Shown here one piece after another: positions 26,065 through 34,847 of a stretch of DNA of 64,000 bases (position 1 is the stretch's first letter; each line of letters starts with the position of its first letter). A program made the translations under genes and the position numbers. The DNA lies in the NCBI GenBank assembly GCA_035527845.1, contig DATKZT010000024.1, positions 35,628-99,627 of the forward strand, in the 5' to 3' direction. Under the pieces are notes generated by a model. It made no database searches and was not told the DNA's origin. It worked only from the letters and a program-made list of their open reading frames with translations. Source of the stretch: JAUWKC01 sp035527845 (lineage in GTDB: Bacteria > Planctomycetota > Phycisphaerae > Sedimentisphaerales > Anaerobacaceae).

Positions 26065-26895
26065 ATGGGCAAAGATGAAAATTTATCACAAGACCATATA
26101 AGACAGGAGGTAAGGGAGGGTTATGCAAAGATAGCCGGTAATAACAGCGGTTGTTGCGGGCCTGAAATCTCTGCCGATGAGCTGGCCAGGGGAATAGGAT
26201 ATTTGCGGGATGACCTTGCCGACATACCCGAAGACTCGAATATGGGATTGTCATGCGGCAATCCCACAGCACTTGCGCAGCTCAAATCCGGAGAAATTGT
26301 ACTTGATCTCGGTAGTGGGGGCGGATTTGATGTCTTCATCGCTGCAAGAAACATCGGACCTTCAGGAAGAGCAATCGGCGTCGATATGACGCCCGAAATG
26401 CTTTCAAAGGCCCGCCGGGCAACAGCCGTGTTCACGGAAAAGACGGGCCTGCGAAATGTGGAATTTAGACTTGGGGAAATTGAGCATCTTCCCGTTGCGG
26501 ACGCCAGCATCGATGTTGTCATCTCGAACTGCGTCATAAACCTCTCCCCTGACAAACCGCAGGTATGGCGCGAAATCTTCCGGGTCCTAAAACCCGGCGG
26601 AAGAGCCTGTGTATCCGATCTGGCCTTGACCCGCGAACTACCGCAGCAAGTGCGGGATTCCGTATCTGCTCTCGTTGGCTGCATATCCGGAGCCGTTTTG
26701 CTGGATGAGACAACAAGAATGATAGCTGAAGCCGGACTGACTGAACCGCAGATTTCCATAAAGAAATTCAATATGGATATTATGGATAATTGCAATGATA
26801 CCCTGTATCAGACAGTGCGCCAGCATCTGCCCGACGGCGCCAGGCTCGGTGACTATGTCGTTAGTGCGGATATCACAGCGTATAAGGAAACATAA
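26065..26895 (+). CDS. arsM: Arsenite S-adenosylmethionine methyltransferase
   Basis: This enzyme converts arsenite to methylated arsenicals with S-adenosylmethionine. The SAM-binding motif is VLDLGSGGGFDVFIAA. All four Cys positions known from characterised ArsM enzymes are present: the CC pair in NSGCCGPE (Cys30-31), Cys64 in LSCGNP, Cys156 in SNCVINLSPDK and Cys206 in VGCISGA. The start at 26065 follows GAGG at good spacing. A GTG at 26050 overlapping arsC is less likely. The length of 276 residues is usual. Confidence 0.92.
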   Translation: MGKDENLSQDHIRQEVREGYAKIAGNNSGCCGPEISADELARGIGYLRDDLADIPEDSNMGLSCGNPTALAQLKSGEIVLDLGSGGGFDVFIAARNIGPSGRAIGVDMTPEMLSKARRATAVFTEKTGLRNVEFRLGEIEHLPVADASIDVVISNCVINLSPDKPQVWREIFRVLKPGGRACVSDLALTRELPQQVRDSVSALVGCISGAVLLDETTRMIAEAGLTEPQISIKKFNMDIMDNCNDTLYQTVRQHLPDGARLGDYVVSADITAYKET

Positions 26896-26922
26896 AGAAG
26901 TTTTGTCGAAAGGAGCATTCTG

Positions 26923-27132
26923 ATGCTTGAGCCCGAAATAAAAGAACTGATTGCAGTAGGCGCCTCTGTCGCCTGCAATTGTCATCCGTGTGTAAAGTAT
27001 CATGTGGGCAAGGCTCGTCAGATGAACATTGACTCAGACCGGATAAGCCGCGCTGTCGAGGTCGGTAAGATGGTACGAAAAGGCGCTGCCGGCCAAATGG
27101 ATGAGCTGCTGCAAAAAGAAATCCTGAAGTAA
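26923..27132 (+). CDS. AhpD-like carboxymuconolactone decarboxylase domain protein
   Basis: This 69-residue single-domain protein has the AhpD-type active-site pattern CHPCVKYH, in which two Cys and a His form a redox or proton-relay centre. A further Cys (CNC) lies just before. Small proteins of this family are frequent in arsenic operons, where a role in thiol chemistry is presumed. AAGGAG stands upstream of the ATG. It lies between arsM and the ACR3 pump in the same direction. Confidence 0.75.
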   Translation: MLEPEIKELIAVGASVACNCHPCVKYHVGKARQMNIDSDRISRAVEVGKMVRKGAAGQMDELLQKEILK

Positions 27133-27156
27133 ATTCATATTCCCGGAGATTTTTAT

Positions 27157-28344
27157 ATGGAGAATAATGGTGTCGTCGATAGACCAAAGGGACTCAATGT
27201 ATTTGAAAAATATCTGACTATCTGGGTGATTCTGTGCATCCTCGGCGGAATCATCCTCGGCAGGCTCGCGCCGCAGCTCGCCACCAGGCTCGACGCGATG
27301 GCAATCTCCGTAAAAGGCGCCCCCGTCATATCAATTCCTATCGCGGTCTGTCTCTTTTTCATGATGTACCCAATTATGGTCAAGATCGATTTCGCCGAAG
27401 TGCTCAAAGCCGGCAAAAGCATAAAACCCGTCGGCCTCACCCTCTTCGTAAACTGGGCCGTCAAACCGTTCACCATGTATGCCATTTCCCTCCTCTTCCT
27501 CGGCACACTCTTCCACGGCCTGATTGGTCCCGACGCCGTTGACCATGTAAAGATGCCTTTCGGCCTCGATTTACCCCTCGGTGGTACCTACGGCTCGGGC
27601 ACGGTCGTCATGGTAGGCAACCTCAAAATGCTTGAAGTTCCCCTGTGGCGAAGCTACCTCGCAGGCTGCATCCTCCTCGGCATCGCACCATGCACCGCAA
27701 TGGTCCTCGTCTGGGGTTACCTCGCAAAAGGCAACGACGGACACACACTCGTGATGGTCGCAATCAACTCGCTCACCATGCTATTCCTCTACGGACCGCT
27801 CGGCGGCTTCCTCCTCGGCGTCGGAAGACTGCCCGTTCCATGGCAGGCGCTGCTGCTGTCCATCTCCATTTACGTCGCACTGCCGGTCGTGGCAGGCTAT
27901 TTCTCGCGCAGGTGGATCATCGCCGCCAGGGGCCGCACCTGGTTTGAGGATAGATTCCTTCACTTCCTCACACCCGTCACAATCATCGCCCTGCTGATAA
28001 CCCTCGTCCTGCTCTTTTCATTCAAAGGCGACGTCATACTCTCCAACCCCCTCACCATCCTCTGGATTGCCGTGCCCCTCTTCATCCAGACCAACGTCAT
28101 CTTCTGGCTCGCCTATGCCCTCGCCCGCCTCTTCAAACTAAATTACCGCGACGCCGCACCATCCGCCATGATTGGCGCCTCCAACCATTTCGAGGTCGCC
28201 ATTGCAACAGCCGCAATGCTCTTCGGCCTCTCCTCAGGCGCCGCACTCGCCACCGTCGTCGGGGTCCTCATCGAGGTCCCCGTCATGCTCATGCTCGTCA
28301 GAATCTGCCTCAGAACACAGAACTGGTTCCTACCCCAGGAATAA
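27157..28344 (+). CDS. acr3: ACR3-family arsenite efflux transporter
   Basis: This inner-membrane carrier with about ten helices exports arsenite. Family motifs are visible: LAPCTAMVLVWGYLAKGN with the essential Cys in the fourth helix, VAGYFSRRWI, and APSAMIGASNHFEVAIATAAMLFG near the end. At 395 residues it is some 35 longer than many ACR3 proteins, with an extra loop rich in Gly after LFHGLIGPDAVD (about residues 120-155). It is the last gene of the arsenic operon and provides the exit route for arsenite made by ArsC. Confidence 0.92.
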   Translation: MENNGVVDRPKGLNVFEKYLTIWVILCILGGIILGRLAPQLATRLDAMAISVKGAPVISIPIAVCLFFMMYPIMVKIDFAEVLKAGKSIKPVGLTLFVNWAVKPFTMYAISLLFLGTLFHGLIGPDAVDHVKMPFGLDLPLGGTYGSGTVVMVGNLKMLEVPLWRSYLAGCILLGIAPCTAMVLVWGYLAKGNDGHTLVMVAINSLTMLFLYGPLGGFLLGVGRLPVPWQALLLSISIYVALPVVAGYFSRRWIIAARGRTWFEDRFLHFLTPVTIIALLITLVLLFSFKGDVILSNPLTILWIAVPLFIQTNVIFWLAYALARLFKLNYRDAAPSAMIGASNHFEVAIATAAMLFGLSSGAALATVVGVLIEVPVMLMLVRICLRTQNWFLPQE

Positions 28345-28381
28345 TCCCTCCAATGAAGACCCCTCCCGCGCCAATTTAACC

Positions 28382-28409
28382 TTGCAATTTGCACGCCCGC
28401 CCCTAAAAT
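28382..28409 (+). promoter_or_regulatory. Candidate promoter of the transglutaminase-like gene
   Basis: TTGCAA at 28382-28387 and TAAAAT at 28404-28409 are 16 bases apart. The following gene starts 45 bases downstream. The -35 is identical to that of the arsenic operon. Confidence 0.4.
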
Positions 28410-28453
28410 AAAATCCGTCAAGGTCAAACGTTAATTGGGGCGTGTGGACAAAA

Positions 28454-30175
28454 ATGGATCCCAGACAGTTGGAAAAATACACTTCGGCTATAACCCTCTC
28501 AGACATGGAAATATTCGTCTTCCCGGAACTTGTGTACAGCCTCGTACTCGCCAATATCATGAGCCCCATCATCTGGAAGTGGCGGCAGGCCGAATGCTTC
28601 CAAAAACTCGAAGGAAAAAGCAGCTACAAGAAGCTCATGCGCCTCAGACAGTTCATCATGGATGAATACGAGTTCAACCTCGACCTCGAAACATGGGGAC
28701 TCACCAGCAAGGAAAAAGAGCTCAATCGCTTCGAAAACTTCATCTCGCCCGACGCCGTCGCAAAAAGCAACGCACTCTTCGGCTATCACGGAGATCAATA
28801 CTACTTCGACGTCGATATCCGAAAACACTTCGGCCTCGACAAATACGACAGCGACATCATTCCCTACTGGAAAACCGAAACCGTCGAGGCCATGGACGCC
28901 TTCCGCTTCAAGGAAACATACAGCACCGGCGCCGGCGAATGCGTCTCCCTCGCCGCACTGTACGTCGCCGCCGCATTCATCGTCTGCGGCATCCCACTCG
29001 AAGATATCTACATGATACTTACACCACTGCACTCACAGAATTTCATCGACCTCCAGGACGGCGTCCTCACAAACAACCGAAGACTCGTCACCAAAACCAT
29101 GTGGTTCAACGGAACCGCAATCTCCAACAAGGCGCAGCGCGCACTGCGAAACGAAAATGTCACCATCGTTGCCCATCCCTCCGGCTACGTACATTGCCTC
29201 TACGAAAATGCCACGATAGATAAAAAGGCCTACCAATACTTTATCGACAGGCTAAAAAACTATCTGTCGGCACAGTTGGACCTTAACCTCTTCGCCAATT
29301 TCCTCCGCTCTCAACAGCACTACCAGAAATTCTTCCAGCTCTGCCGCGACTGTCACGGCCAGCCGCAGTTCCTAAAGGCCGAGGCCCTCTTTCATTACGA
29401 GCACAACAGCAATTTCCGCATAGCCGACACCACGCACGAGAAATTGCTCGCCGAGGTCTCAGAGGAAGACTTCGTCTCCTATGAGCTGCCCGGCAGAATT
29501 CGATGCGACAAACTCAATGACTTCATCGAAAAGAAAAAAATTGACCTCACAAACCCCGACCACAGGCACGCCCTCGCAGAATTCTTCCAGCCCGTCATCC
29601 CCGACGCCGCACAGCTCGTCGAAAAGCTCGCCGACTTTACGCACATCGAGCCACGACTGCCCTCCGCAGAAAAGAATTACGTGCCCGCCCCCCAGATTAA
29701 TGTCCCCACCGACTACAGCCGGCAGCAGATAATTGACTATCTGCAAAAACTACGCACCGACAATGTCACCGCCGACCTCGCCTTTTATGCCTATCGCGAT
29801 ATGCAATCCTGCGACTGGGCCCCCTTCACCGCCGCCGCCCTCGACCGAAATCCCGTCTCTATCCGAATGGCCGAGCAAATGTCCCTTGACGAGGCTTACA
29901 ACTGGCTCCGCCAGATGAGAAATAGCTCCATTTACGACGCAAAACGGCTCGCCCAGCCGGACGAGGTCGTAAATTACAGCACCGGCGACGGGCTCGAAAA
30001 GGCCTTGCTGCTGGCCAACGTAATCCGGCACAGAAACCCCGAACAGGACATCGAAATTACTGTAGATAATAATGAAGTGATATTGAAGGCCAAGGATGAA
30101 TACCGGTTTATATCCGATAAGGGGTTTAAGAAGGTGATTAACCTGTCTGCCGACGTCGAAGTCTGTTCGGATTGA
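28454..30175 (+). CDS. Unknown protein with a transglutaminase-like core
   Basis: I do not recognise a named family for this 574-residue protein. The segment GAGECVSLAALYVAAAF places Cys163 at the start of a helix, and TPLHSQNFIDLQDG gives His193 and nearby Asp, the order and spacing expected of a papain/transglutaminase-like Cys-His-Asp centre. No signal peptide is visible. A CRDCHG sequence near residue 300 resembles a haem-c motif, but without export it is probably chance or a metal site. The C-terminal 150 residues are helical and hydrophilic. ATG at 28454 is chosen. GTG at 28442 would add four residues. It seems to have its own promoter. Protease, amidase or structural role cannot be decided. 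Confidence 0.5.
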   Translation: MDPRQLEKYTSAITLSDMEIFVFPELVYSLVLANIMSPIIWKWRQAECFQKLEGKSSYKKLMRLRQFIMDEYEFNLDLETWGLTSKEKELNRFENFISPDAVAKSNALFGYHGDQYYFDVDIRKHFGLDKYDSDIIPYWKTETVEAMDAFRFKETYSTGAGECVSLAALYVAAAFIVCGIPLEDIYMILTPLHSQNFIDLQDGVLTNNRRLVTKTMWFNGTAISNKAQRALRNENVTIVAHPSGYVHCLYENATIDKKAYQYFIDRLKNYLSAQLDLNLFANFLRSQQHYQKFFQLCRDCHGQPQFLKAEALFHYEHNSNFRIADTTHEKLLAEVSEEDFVSYELPGRIRCDKLNDFIEKKKIDLTNPDHRHALAEFFQPVIPDAAQLVEKLADFTHIEPRLPSAEKNYVPAPQINVPTDYSRQQIIDYLQKLRTDNVTADLAFYAYRDMQSCDWAPFTAAALDRNPVSIRMAEQMSLDEAYNWLRQMRNSSIYDAKRLAQPDEVVNYSTGDGLEKALLLANVIRHRNPEQDIEITVDNNEVILKAKDEYRFISDKGFKKVINLSADVEVCSD

Positions 30176-30211
30176 CCTTGTACGACGCGGCAGGAATGAG
30201 GTCTGTAAGCC

Positions 30212-31246
30212 ATGCCGGATAATGTTGTGGTCCAATACGCAAAGCAGGTGCTTCTTGGTTTTTGGCAAACAGTCAGCGAGATGTCACCATATCTGCTGTT
30301 CGGCTTTCTCGTGGCCGGGATTCTCTCCGTGCTCGTCTCCCAGCGATTTGTGGAGAGGCACCTGGGCGGCAGGGGGGTATGGCCCCTGATAAAGGCATCT
30401 CTCTTCGGGGTCCCGCTTCCACTTTGCTCCTGCGGCGTCATTCCCGTATCAATGTCACTGCACAAGCACGGCGCAAGCAAAGGCTCCACCATAGCGTTTC
30501 TGCTGTCCACACCGCAAACGGGCGTTGACAGCATCTTCGTCACACTGAGCCTTCTGGGCCCGGTTATCGCGGTCTTTCGGCCGTTGGCCGCGTTTGTCAC
30601 CGGCATCTTCGGCGGCGCACTCGTCGATACCTTCGGCCGAGGACCCGAAGACCAGGACAGCGCACCGAAAAAATGCACCGACGAATGCTGTGGAGGCGCC
30701 AAAGACAGAAAAATCGCCAGAGGATTGAAGTACGCCTTTGTCACACTACCACGCGACATCGGAAAGGCAATGCTCCTCGGACTCGTTATCGCCGCAATCA
30801 TCTCCGCCTTCGTCCCCGACGACTTCTTCGCAGAAAAGATCCCCGCACGCGGCATCGGCGCCATGATAATCATGATGCTCCTCGGCATTCCCGTTTACGT
30901 CTGCGCCACCGCCTCCGTCCCCGTCGCCGCCGCGCTCATCGCAAAAGGAGTCACCCCCGGCGTCGCACTCGTATTCCTCGTCACAGGCCCCGCTACCAAC
31001 GCCGCCGCCTTCACCACCATCTACAACGTCCTCGGCAGACGGACCGCAATCATCTATATCTGCACCGTCGCCATCTGCGCACTCGCCGCCGGCCTGCTGC
31101 TCGATACCACCTTTCCGAATCTGGCCACATCTCTGCACGCTCATCTGCACCAAATGGGGCATTCGGTCCTCGGCAGCATTTCGGCGGTCGCACTGCTTGC
31201 GGTTCTGGCATTTGCCATCTTCACCAAAAGAAAGCACGGCGAATAA
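30212..31246 (+). CDS. DUF318-family permease (SO_0444/ArsP type)
   Basis: This membrane protein has eight or so helices in two repeats. Landmarks are GVPLPLCSCGVIPVSMSLHKHG with a Cys-Ser-Cys site in the first half and LGIPVYVCATASVPVAAAL with another Cys in the second. A cytoplasmic loop between the halves carries KKCTDECCGGAKD. The family includes SO_0444-type copper/zinc exporters and ArsP exporters of trivalent organoarsenicals. ArsM in the neighbouring operon would produce methylated arsenicals, so ArsP activity is plausible, but metal export is equally possible. The gene is 36 bp downstream of the unknown 574-residue gene. Confidence 0.75.
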   Translation: MPDNVVVQYAKQVLLGFWQTVSEMSPYLLFGFLVAGILSVLVSQRFVERHLGGRGVWPLIKASLFGVPLPLCSCGVIPVSMSLHKHGASKGSTIAFLLSTPQTGVDSIFVTLSLLGPVIAVFRPLAAFVTGIFGGALVDTFGRGPEDQDSAPKKCTDECCGGAKDRKIARGLKYAFVTLPRDIGKAMLLGLVIAAIISAFVPDDFFAEKIPARGIGAMIIMMLLGIPVYVCATASVPVAAALIAKGVTPGVALVFLVTGPATNAAAFTTIYNVLGRRTAIIYICTVAICALAAGLLLDTTFPNLATSLHAHLHQMGHSVLGSISAVALLAVLAFAIFTKRKHGE

Positions 31247-31367
31247 GCTTGAGAAATCACCCCGTTTGTCGTATCATATTTACTGGATAATCCTGAAGCG
31301 GCCCCGCCGGGCATGACAGTGAACTGAGCGGGTCTTTTTGTACGTTTCTTGCTTCGGAGGCTTCAGA

Positions 31368-32711
31368 ATGAGCGAAAATGACCGCCATCCCAAAACCCGT
31401 TGGAAGCCGAAGCTCTATCACGGCTTCATAGCGCTGGCGCTTGTTCTTGTCGCTTTCTTTGTCATCTTCAGGGTGAGCCTGAAGTCCGAGATTGAAGAAA
31501 AGTACGAGGCCATCCGCGCCGCCGGCTACCCCGTCACGTTGGCCGAACTCGACGAATGGTACTCCATACCTCCAAATGCCGAGAACGCGGCGTACTACTA
31601 CGCGGATGCCTTCTCCTGCTATCAGCAGTTGTCCGGCGGCAATGCCGATCATCTGCCAATTATCGGCAAGGCAGAGCTTCCTGCGAGAACAGAGCCTCTG
31701 GCCGAAGAAACCAAAACCCTCATTGCTAAGTACCTCGCCGACAACCGCCAGGCGCTCGAGCTTCTGCACAAGGCCGCCGGGATAGAGCATTGCCGCTACC
31801 CGGTCGATTATGGCATGGGCTTTGGTGCGCTGTTTCCTCACCTTGCAGAGCTACGCAAGGGTGGGCGGATTCTTGCCCTCAAAGCCCTGCTTGACGCCGA
31901 GAATGCACAGCCCGAATCAGCTATTAGCTCAATAAGTACCAGTTTCGCTCTGGCACGCTCGGTTTCCAGAGAGCCTATGCTTATTCCTCAACTCGTCCGT
32001 ATGGCCTGTCAGACCCTGGCGGTATCCAGCCTCGAAAGAGTTCTCAACAGAAGTGAACTCACGGACGAGCAATTGCTCGGCCTGAGCCGGACCGTGAGTG
32101 AGGCCGAGGACCTCTCAGGTATGTCCCGGGCATTTGTTGGAGAAAGATGCTGTGGCCTTGCAGTATTTTCCGCGCCTGCGCATAAAAGAACAGAAATCAT
32201 TGGCCACCTTCCTGCGGCTCTGCTTTATGAGGCCATCGGCATGGCCGATGCCGACCAGAGGCTTTACCTTGAGATGATGGACGACTATATAAGAGCCAAT
32301 GAACTCCCGCTGCACCAGCGTCAAGAAGCCGTTAACGCCGCTGTGGAGAGAATCGAGAACCTGCCCAAGACACGCGTCCTGGTGCGCAAAATTATAGAAG
32401 CCTATGCAAACGTGACAAAGCTGGACCTGAGAAGCATCGGTCGCCTGCGCACGGCGCAGGCTGCGGTTGCTGTTGAGCGCTATCGCCTCGCGGCCGGCAG
32501 ACTGCCCGATACGCTGGCGGACCTTGTGCCCGGCTATCTCGACGCCATACCCACTGACCCCTTCGACGGCAAAGACCTGCGATACAAGAAGCTCGACATC
32601 GGCTTTGTTGTCTATAGCATAGGCGAGGACAAAACCGACAACGGCGGAAAAGAACCCATGCCCAAAGGCAAGAGGGAAGGCTGTGATGTAACGTTCATAA
32701 TTGAGCGGTAG
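31368..32711 (+). CDS. Unknown membrane-anchored protein with pseudopilin-like C-terminus
   Basis: The protein of 447 residues has one N-terminal transmembrane helix (about residues 18-38) and a long helical exported domain of unknown function. Its last 80 residues (RLAAGRLPDTLADLVPGYL, IPTDPFDGKDLRY, YSIGEDKTDNGG) closely resemble the C-terminal part of type II secretion major pseudopilins, a pattern common in planctomycete proteins of unknown role. GGAGG precedes ATG 31368, so a longer frame from 31338 is not used. Genes on both sides are unrelated. No function is proposed. Confidence 0.55.
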   Translation: MSENDRHPKTRWKPKLYHGFIALALVLVAFFVIFRVSLKSEIEEKYEAIRAAGYPVTLAELDEWYSIPPNAENAAYYYADAFSCYQQLSGGNADHLPIIGKAELPARTEPLAEETKTLIAKYLADNRQALELLHKAAGIEHCRYPVDYGMGFGALFPHLAELRKGGRILALKALLDAENAQPESAISSISTSFALARSVSREPMLIPQLVRMACQTLAVSSLERVLNRSELTDEQLLGLSRTVSEAEDLSGMSRAFVGERCCGLAVFSAPAHKRTEIIGHLPAALLYEAIGMADADQRLYLEMMDDYIRANELPLHQRQEAVNAAVERIENLPKTRVLVRKIIEAYANVTKLDLRSIGRLRTAQAAVAVERYRLAAGRLPDTLADLVPGYLDAIPTDPFDGKDLRYKKLDIGFVVYSIGEDKTDNGGKEPMPKGKREGCDVTFIIER

Positions 32712-32717
32712 CTTACA

Positions 32718-32741
32718 GGCTTCGCTCCGCTCAGAATGACA
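32718..32741 (-). repeat. Fragment of a dispersed GTCATTC-type repeat
   Basis: Read on the minus strand this is TGTCATTCTGAGCGGAGCGA and four more bases. It shares its core GTCATTC(T/C)GAGCG with a second copy at 63236-63260. Both copies lie just after a stop codon in intergenic DNA. The sequence is a familiar type of short intergenic repeat that is often mistranslated as CHSERSE-like peptides. Confidence 0.5.
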
Positions 32742-32922
32742 CTTTCTTAGGTTTTCGACAACGCAAGCGGCTAACAAGAGGACGTAATTGGCGGGCCATC
32801 CGCAAAGATAACACCCATTTCGGCAGAGGTCGCACATAAACCGCTCTCGTGGGCCCCATAACGTCCTTGGCGAGCCTTTTTTTTGGCCGGAAAATTACGC
32901 TAAGCCGCCTTTGGAAAAGTAC

Positions 32923-32951
32923 TTGCCGAAATCCGGCGGGGCCGTTAAAAT
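32923..32951 (+). promoter_or_regulatory. Candidate promoter of the 14-gene transport/MoxR operon
   Basis: TTGCCG at 32923-32928 and TAAAAT at 32946-32951 are 17 bases apart, about 190 bases upstream of the first large gene (33138). A small frame with a strong ribosome binding site begins just after the predicted transcription start. Similar elements were not seen at later gene starts in this cluster, which supports one long transcript. Confidence 0.4.
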
Positions 32952-32981
32952 AGAGTTGGATATTCCTTTTGGGAGAAAGTT

Positions 32982-33047
32982 ATGAAATTTGGCGAAATTT
33001 GCCGGATAAATCGTTACCCTTCGAGAGGATTCTGCGTCATTAGATAA
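32982..33047 (+). CDS. Possible 21-residue leader peptide
   Basis: ATG at 32982 follows GGGAG at ideal spacing and opens a 21-codon frame (MKFGEICRINRYPSRGFCVI and Arg) ended by TAA. It lies between the candidate promoter and the first gene of the large operon. Such a short frame can arise by chance. A leader role is only a possibility. Confidence 0.2.
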   Translation: MKFGEICRINRYPSRGFCVIR

Positions 33048-33137
33048 GCCGGACGTAACAGTTGTATTGAGAACCTTGTCCTTATTGTACGGGGCAGCAG
33101 ATAAACAGCGTGCTTCCGTGTTGAAAGGGGTCAAGCC

Positions 33138-34847
33138 ATGCTCAAGGTATTTGAAAAGAAACTCAGGCTGGTCCGCCTTCGCTGCAGCGTCAATTTACTC
33201 CTCGAACACACAGGCCGGGTCCTGGCCGCCGCAGGAGCGGTTGCGGTGCTTGCGGTTCTTGTCGAAAAACTCTTCGCCCTGACCGTCGTCAACCCGTGGA
33301 CGGTCCGGATTTTCCCTGCTGCGGCAGTATTCTCAGGATGCGTGCTCTGGCTGCTTAACCATCCGAGCCGCATGCAGGTTTCGCTGCTGCTCGATGAGCG
33401 TCTCAGGCTGCATGAGCGTTTCAGCACAACTCTGGCGCTGGCGCATTCTGAGCATCCCTTCGCATCGGCGGCCCGCGACGAAGCCTACGAGACGGCCCGG
33501 CGCATAAACCCGCAGGCCCATTTCCCCATAAGGCCTTCGCGATACTGGGCCTTCGTTGGCGGGACGTGGTTTGCCGCGGTGATGCTGGCAATGTTTATGC
33601 CGCAGAAAGACCTGCTTGGCTTTCTGAAGAACCGCCGGCAACAGCAGCAGCAGGCTCAGCAGATACAAACCGCCACCGCCGATGTCAACGAGACGACCGC
33701 GATTGTCAAATCCACCCTGAGCCAGTTAGGCAAGCCGGAGCTGGCCAAGGACTTGGGCGGACTCAATCAGGTCCCCGAGGGCGCGAAGCCCGATGATATC
33801 AAGCGACAAGCCATCCGCAAGCTGAGTGACATCTCCGACGAGCTAAAGAAGATGCAGAACGCCGCGCAGGTGGACTCTATGAAACTGATGCAGCAGATGT
33901 TCAAGCAGCTCCCCGGCTCTTCCGAGGCCTTCTCGCAGGAGCTGCGTCTGGCGCTGGCAAAGGGAAATTTCGACAAGGCCTCCAGTGTGTTGCGGGAAAT
34001 GCAAAAACAGCTCCTCGAAGGCAAGCTCTCGGACGAGCAGCGAAAGGCCCTGACCGACCAGCTTCAGGAATTGGCTAGGCAGCTTCAGCAGCTCGCGGCC
34101 AAGAACGAGGAGTTGGAAAAGGAGATGGAAAAGCTTGGCCTCGACAAAGAACTTGCCAAGTCAACCGAACAGCAACTGCGTCAGGCCCTTCAAAAACAGG
34201 GTCTGAGTGGGGAACAGATTGAGCAGCTTCTGCAAAAGGCCGCCGTCTGCCGCATGGCGAGCGGCCGATGCTCCGGCCTGGGCCAGGCAATGGGCGCCTG
34301 CGGAACCGGCGCCGGCGGCTTGTCCGGAGATGAATTGGGCGGCCTTGCCGAGCAGCTGGACCAGCTCGAAGCGCTTCAGCAGCAGTTGATGCTCACCCAG
34401 GCCGCGCTCGACCAAATCGCCAGAGCTTGTGCGGGCCTCGGAAAGGGAATGTGTAAAGGGCTCGGCTGCCAGGGTGCAAACTGTCCATTTTGCGGCGGCC
34501 GCGGCTGTAACGGTTATGGACCTTTTCGGACAGGGTCGTCTCGGGGAATGAGTTCCGGCACGGGAGGCCCGGGAATCGGCTACGGCCCCCGCGCCACCGA
34601 CCAGGACGGTCAGACCTCAACAATGAAAGCCACCGTGCAAAACAAGGACGCGAAAGGTCCGACAATCGCCAGCTGGTACTTCAAAGGCACTCAGGTCAAG
34701 GGCGAAGCCCAGCGTGATTTTTCCGAGGTTATGCAGGCCGCCCGCGACAACGCCGCCGAAGCAATTAGTGAAAACCAGATCCCGCGAAGGTACGAGGAGG
34801 CGGTAAAGACCTATTTTGGCCGGCTCGAAAAGTCCGGCAATGAATAA
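33138..34847 (+). CDS. Membrane coiled-coil protein with Cys/Gly-rich region, first gene of the large operon
   Basis: The 569-residue protein has two N-terminal membrane helices around residues 30-75 and a third near 135-155, followed by a long Gln/Leu/Lys-rich coiled-coil region (about 170-370). A Gly-rich segment carries clustered Cys: 371, 378 and 389, then 431, 439, 444, 449, 452 and 457 (including CQGANCPFCGGRGC). The C-terminal 80 residues (IASWYFKGTQVKGEAQRDFS, IPRRYEEAVKTYFGRLEKS) look like a conserved end domain seen in DUF4175-type proteins near MoxR/BatA genes. The Cys array could bind zinc or an Fe-S cluster. I cannot name a function. AAAGGGG precedes the start. Confidence 0.6.
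   Translation: MLKVFEKKLRLVRLRCSVNLLLEHTGRVLAAAGAVAVLAVLVEKLFALTVVNPWTVRIFPAAAVFSGCVLWLLNHPSRMQVSLLLDERLRLHERFSTTLALAHSEHPFASAARDEAYETARRINPQAHFPIRPSRYWAFVGGTWFAAVMLAMFMPQKDLLGFLKNRRQQQQQAQQIQTATADVNETTAIVKSTLSQLGKPELAKDLGGLNQVPEGAKPDDIKRQAIRKLSDISDELKKMQNAAQVDSMKLMQQMFKQLPGSSEAFSQELRLALAKGNFDKASSVLREMQKQLLEGKLSDEQRKALTDQLQELARQLQQLAAKNEELEKEMEKLGLDKELAKSTEQQLRQALQKQGLSGEQIEQLLQKAAVCRMASGRCSGLGQAMGACGTGAGGLSGDELGGLAEQLDQLEALQQQLMLTQAALDQIARACAGLGKGMCKGLGCQGANCPFCGGRGCNGYGPFRTGSSRGMSSGTGGPGIGYGPRATDQDGQTSTMKATVQNKDAKGPTIASWYFKGTQVKGEAQRDFSEVMQAARDNAAEAISENQIPRRYEEAVKTYFGRLEKSGNE

Larger units (their letters stand above)
32712..33137 (+). other. Intergenic region before the 14-gene operon
   Basis: These 426 bases separate two co-directional genes. 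They contain a dispersed-repeat fragment (32718-32741), a T-run at 32878-32886 without a convincing stem, a promoter-like sequence (32923-32951) and a 21-codon frame at 32982-33047. I see no full-length gene or RNA family here. Confidence 0.6.

Noticed and set aside
29300..29370. Haem c-type cytochrome on the basis of CRDCHG
   Set aside because: The protein has no signal peptide and a single CxxCH inside a helical region. Haem attachment is unlikely without export.
32115..32837. Minus-strand frame containing CHSERSEA
   Set aside because: This peptide is a well-known spurious translation of a dispersed intergenic repeat, and the frame is antisense to a real gene.
32870..32890. Rho-independent terminator at the T-run
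   Set aside because: The preceding bases give at most a four-pair stem, so the T-run alone does not support a terminator.
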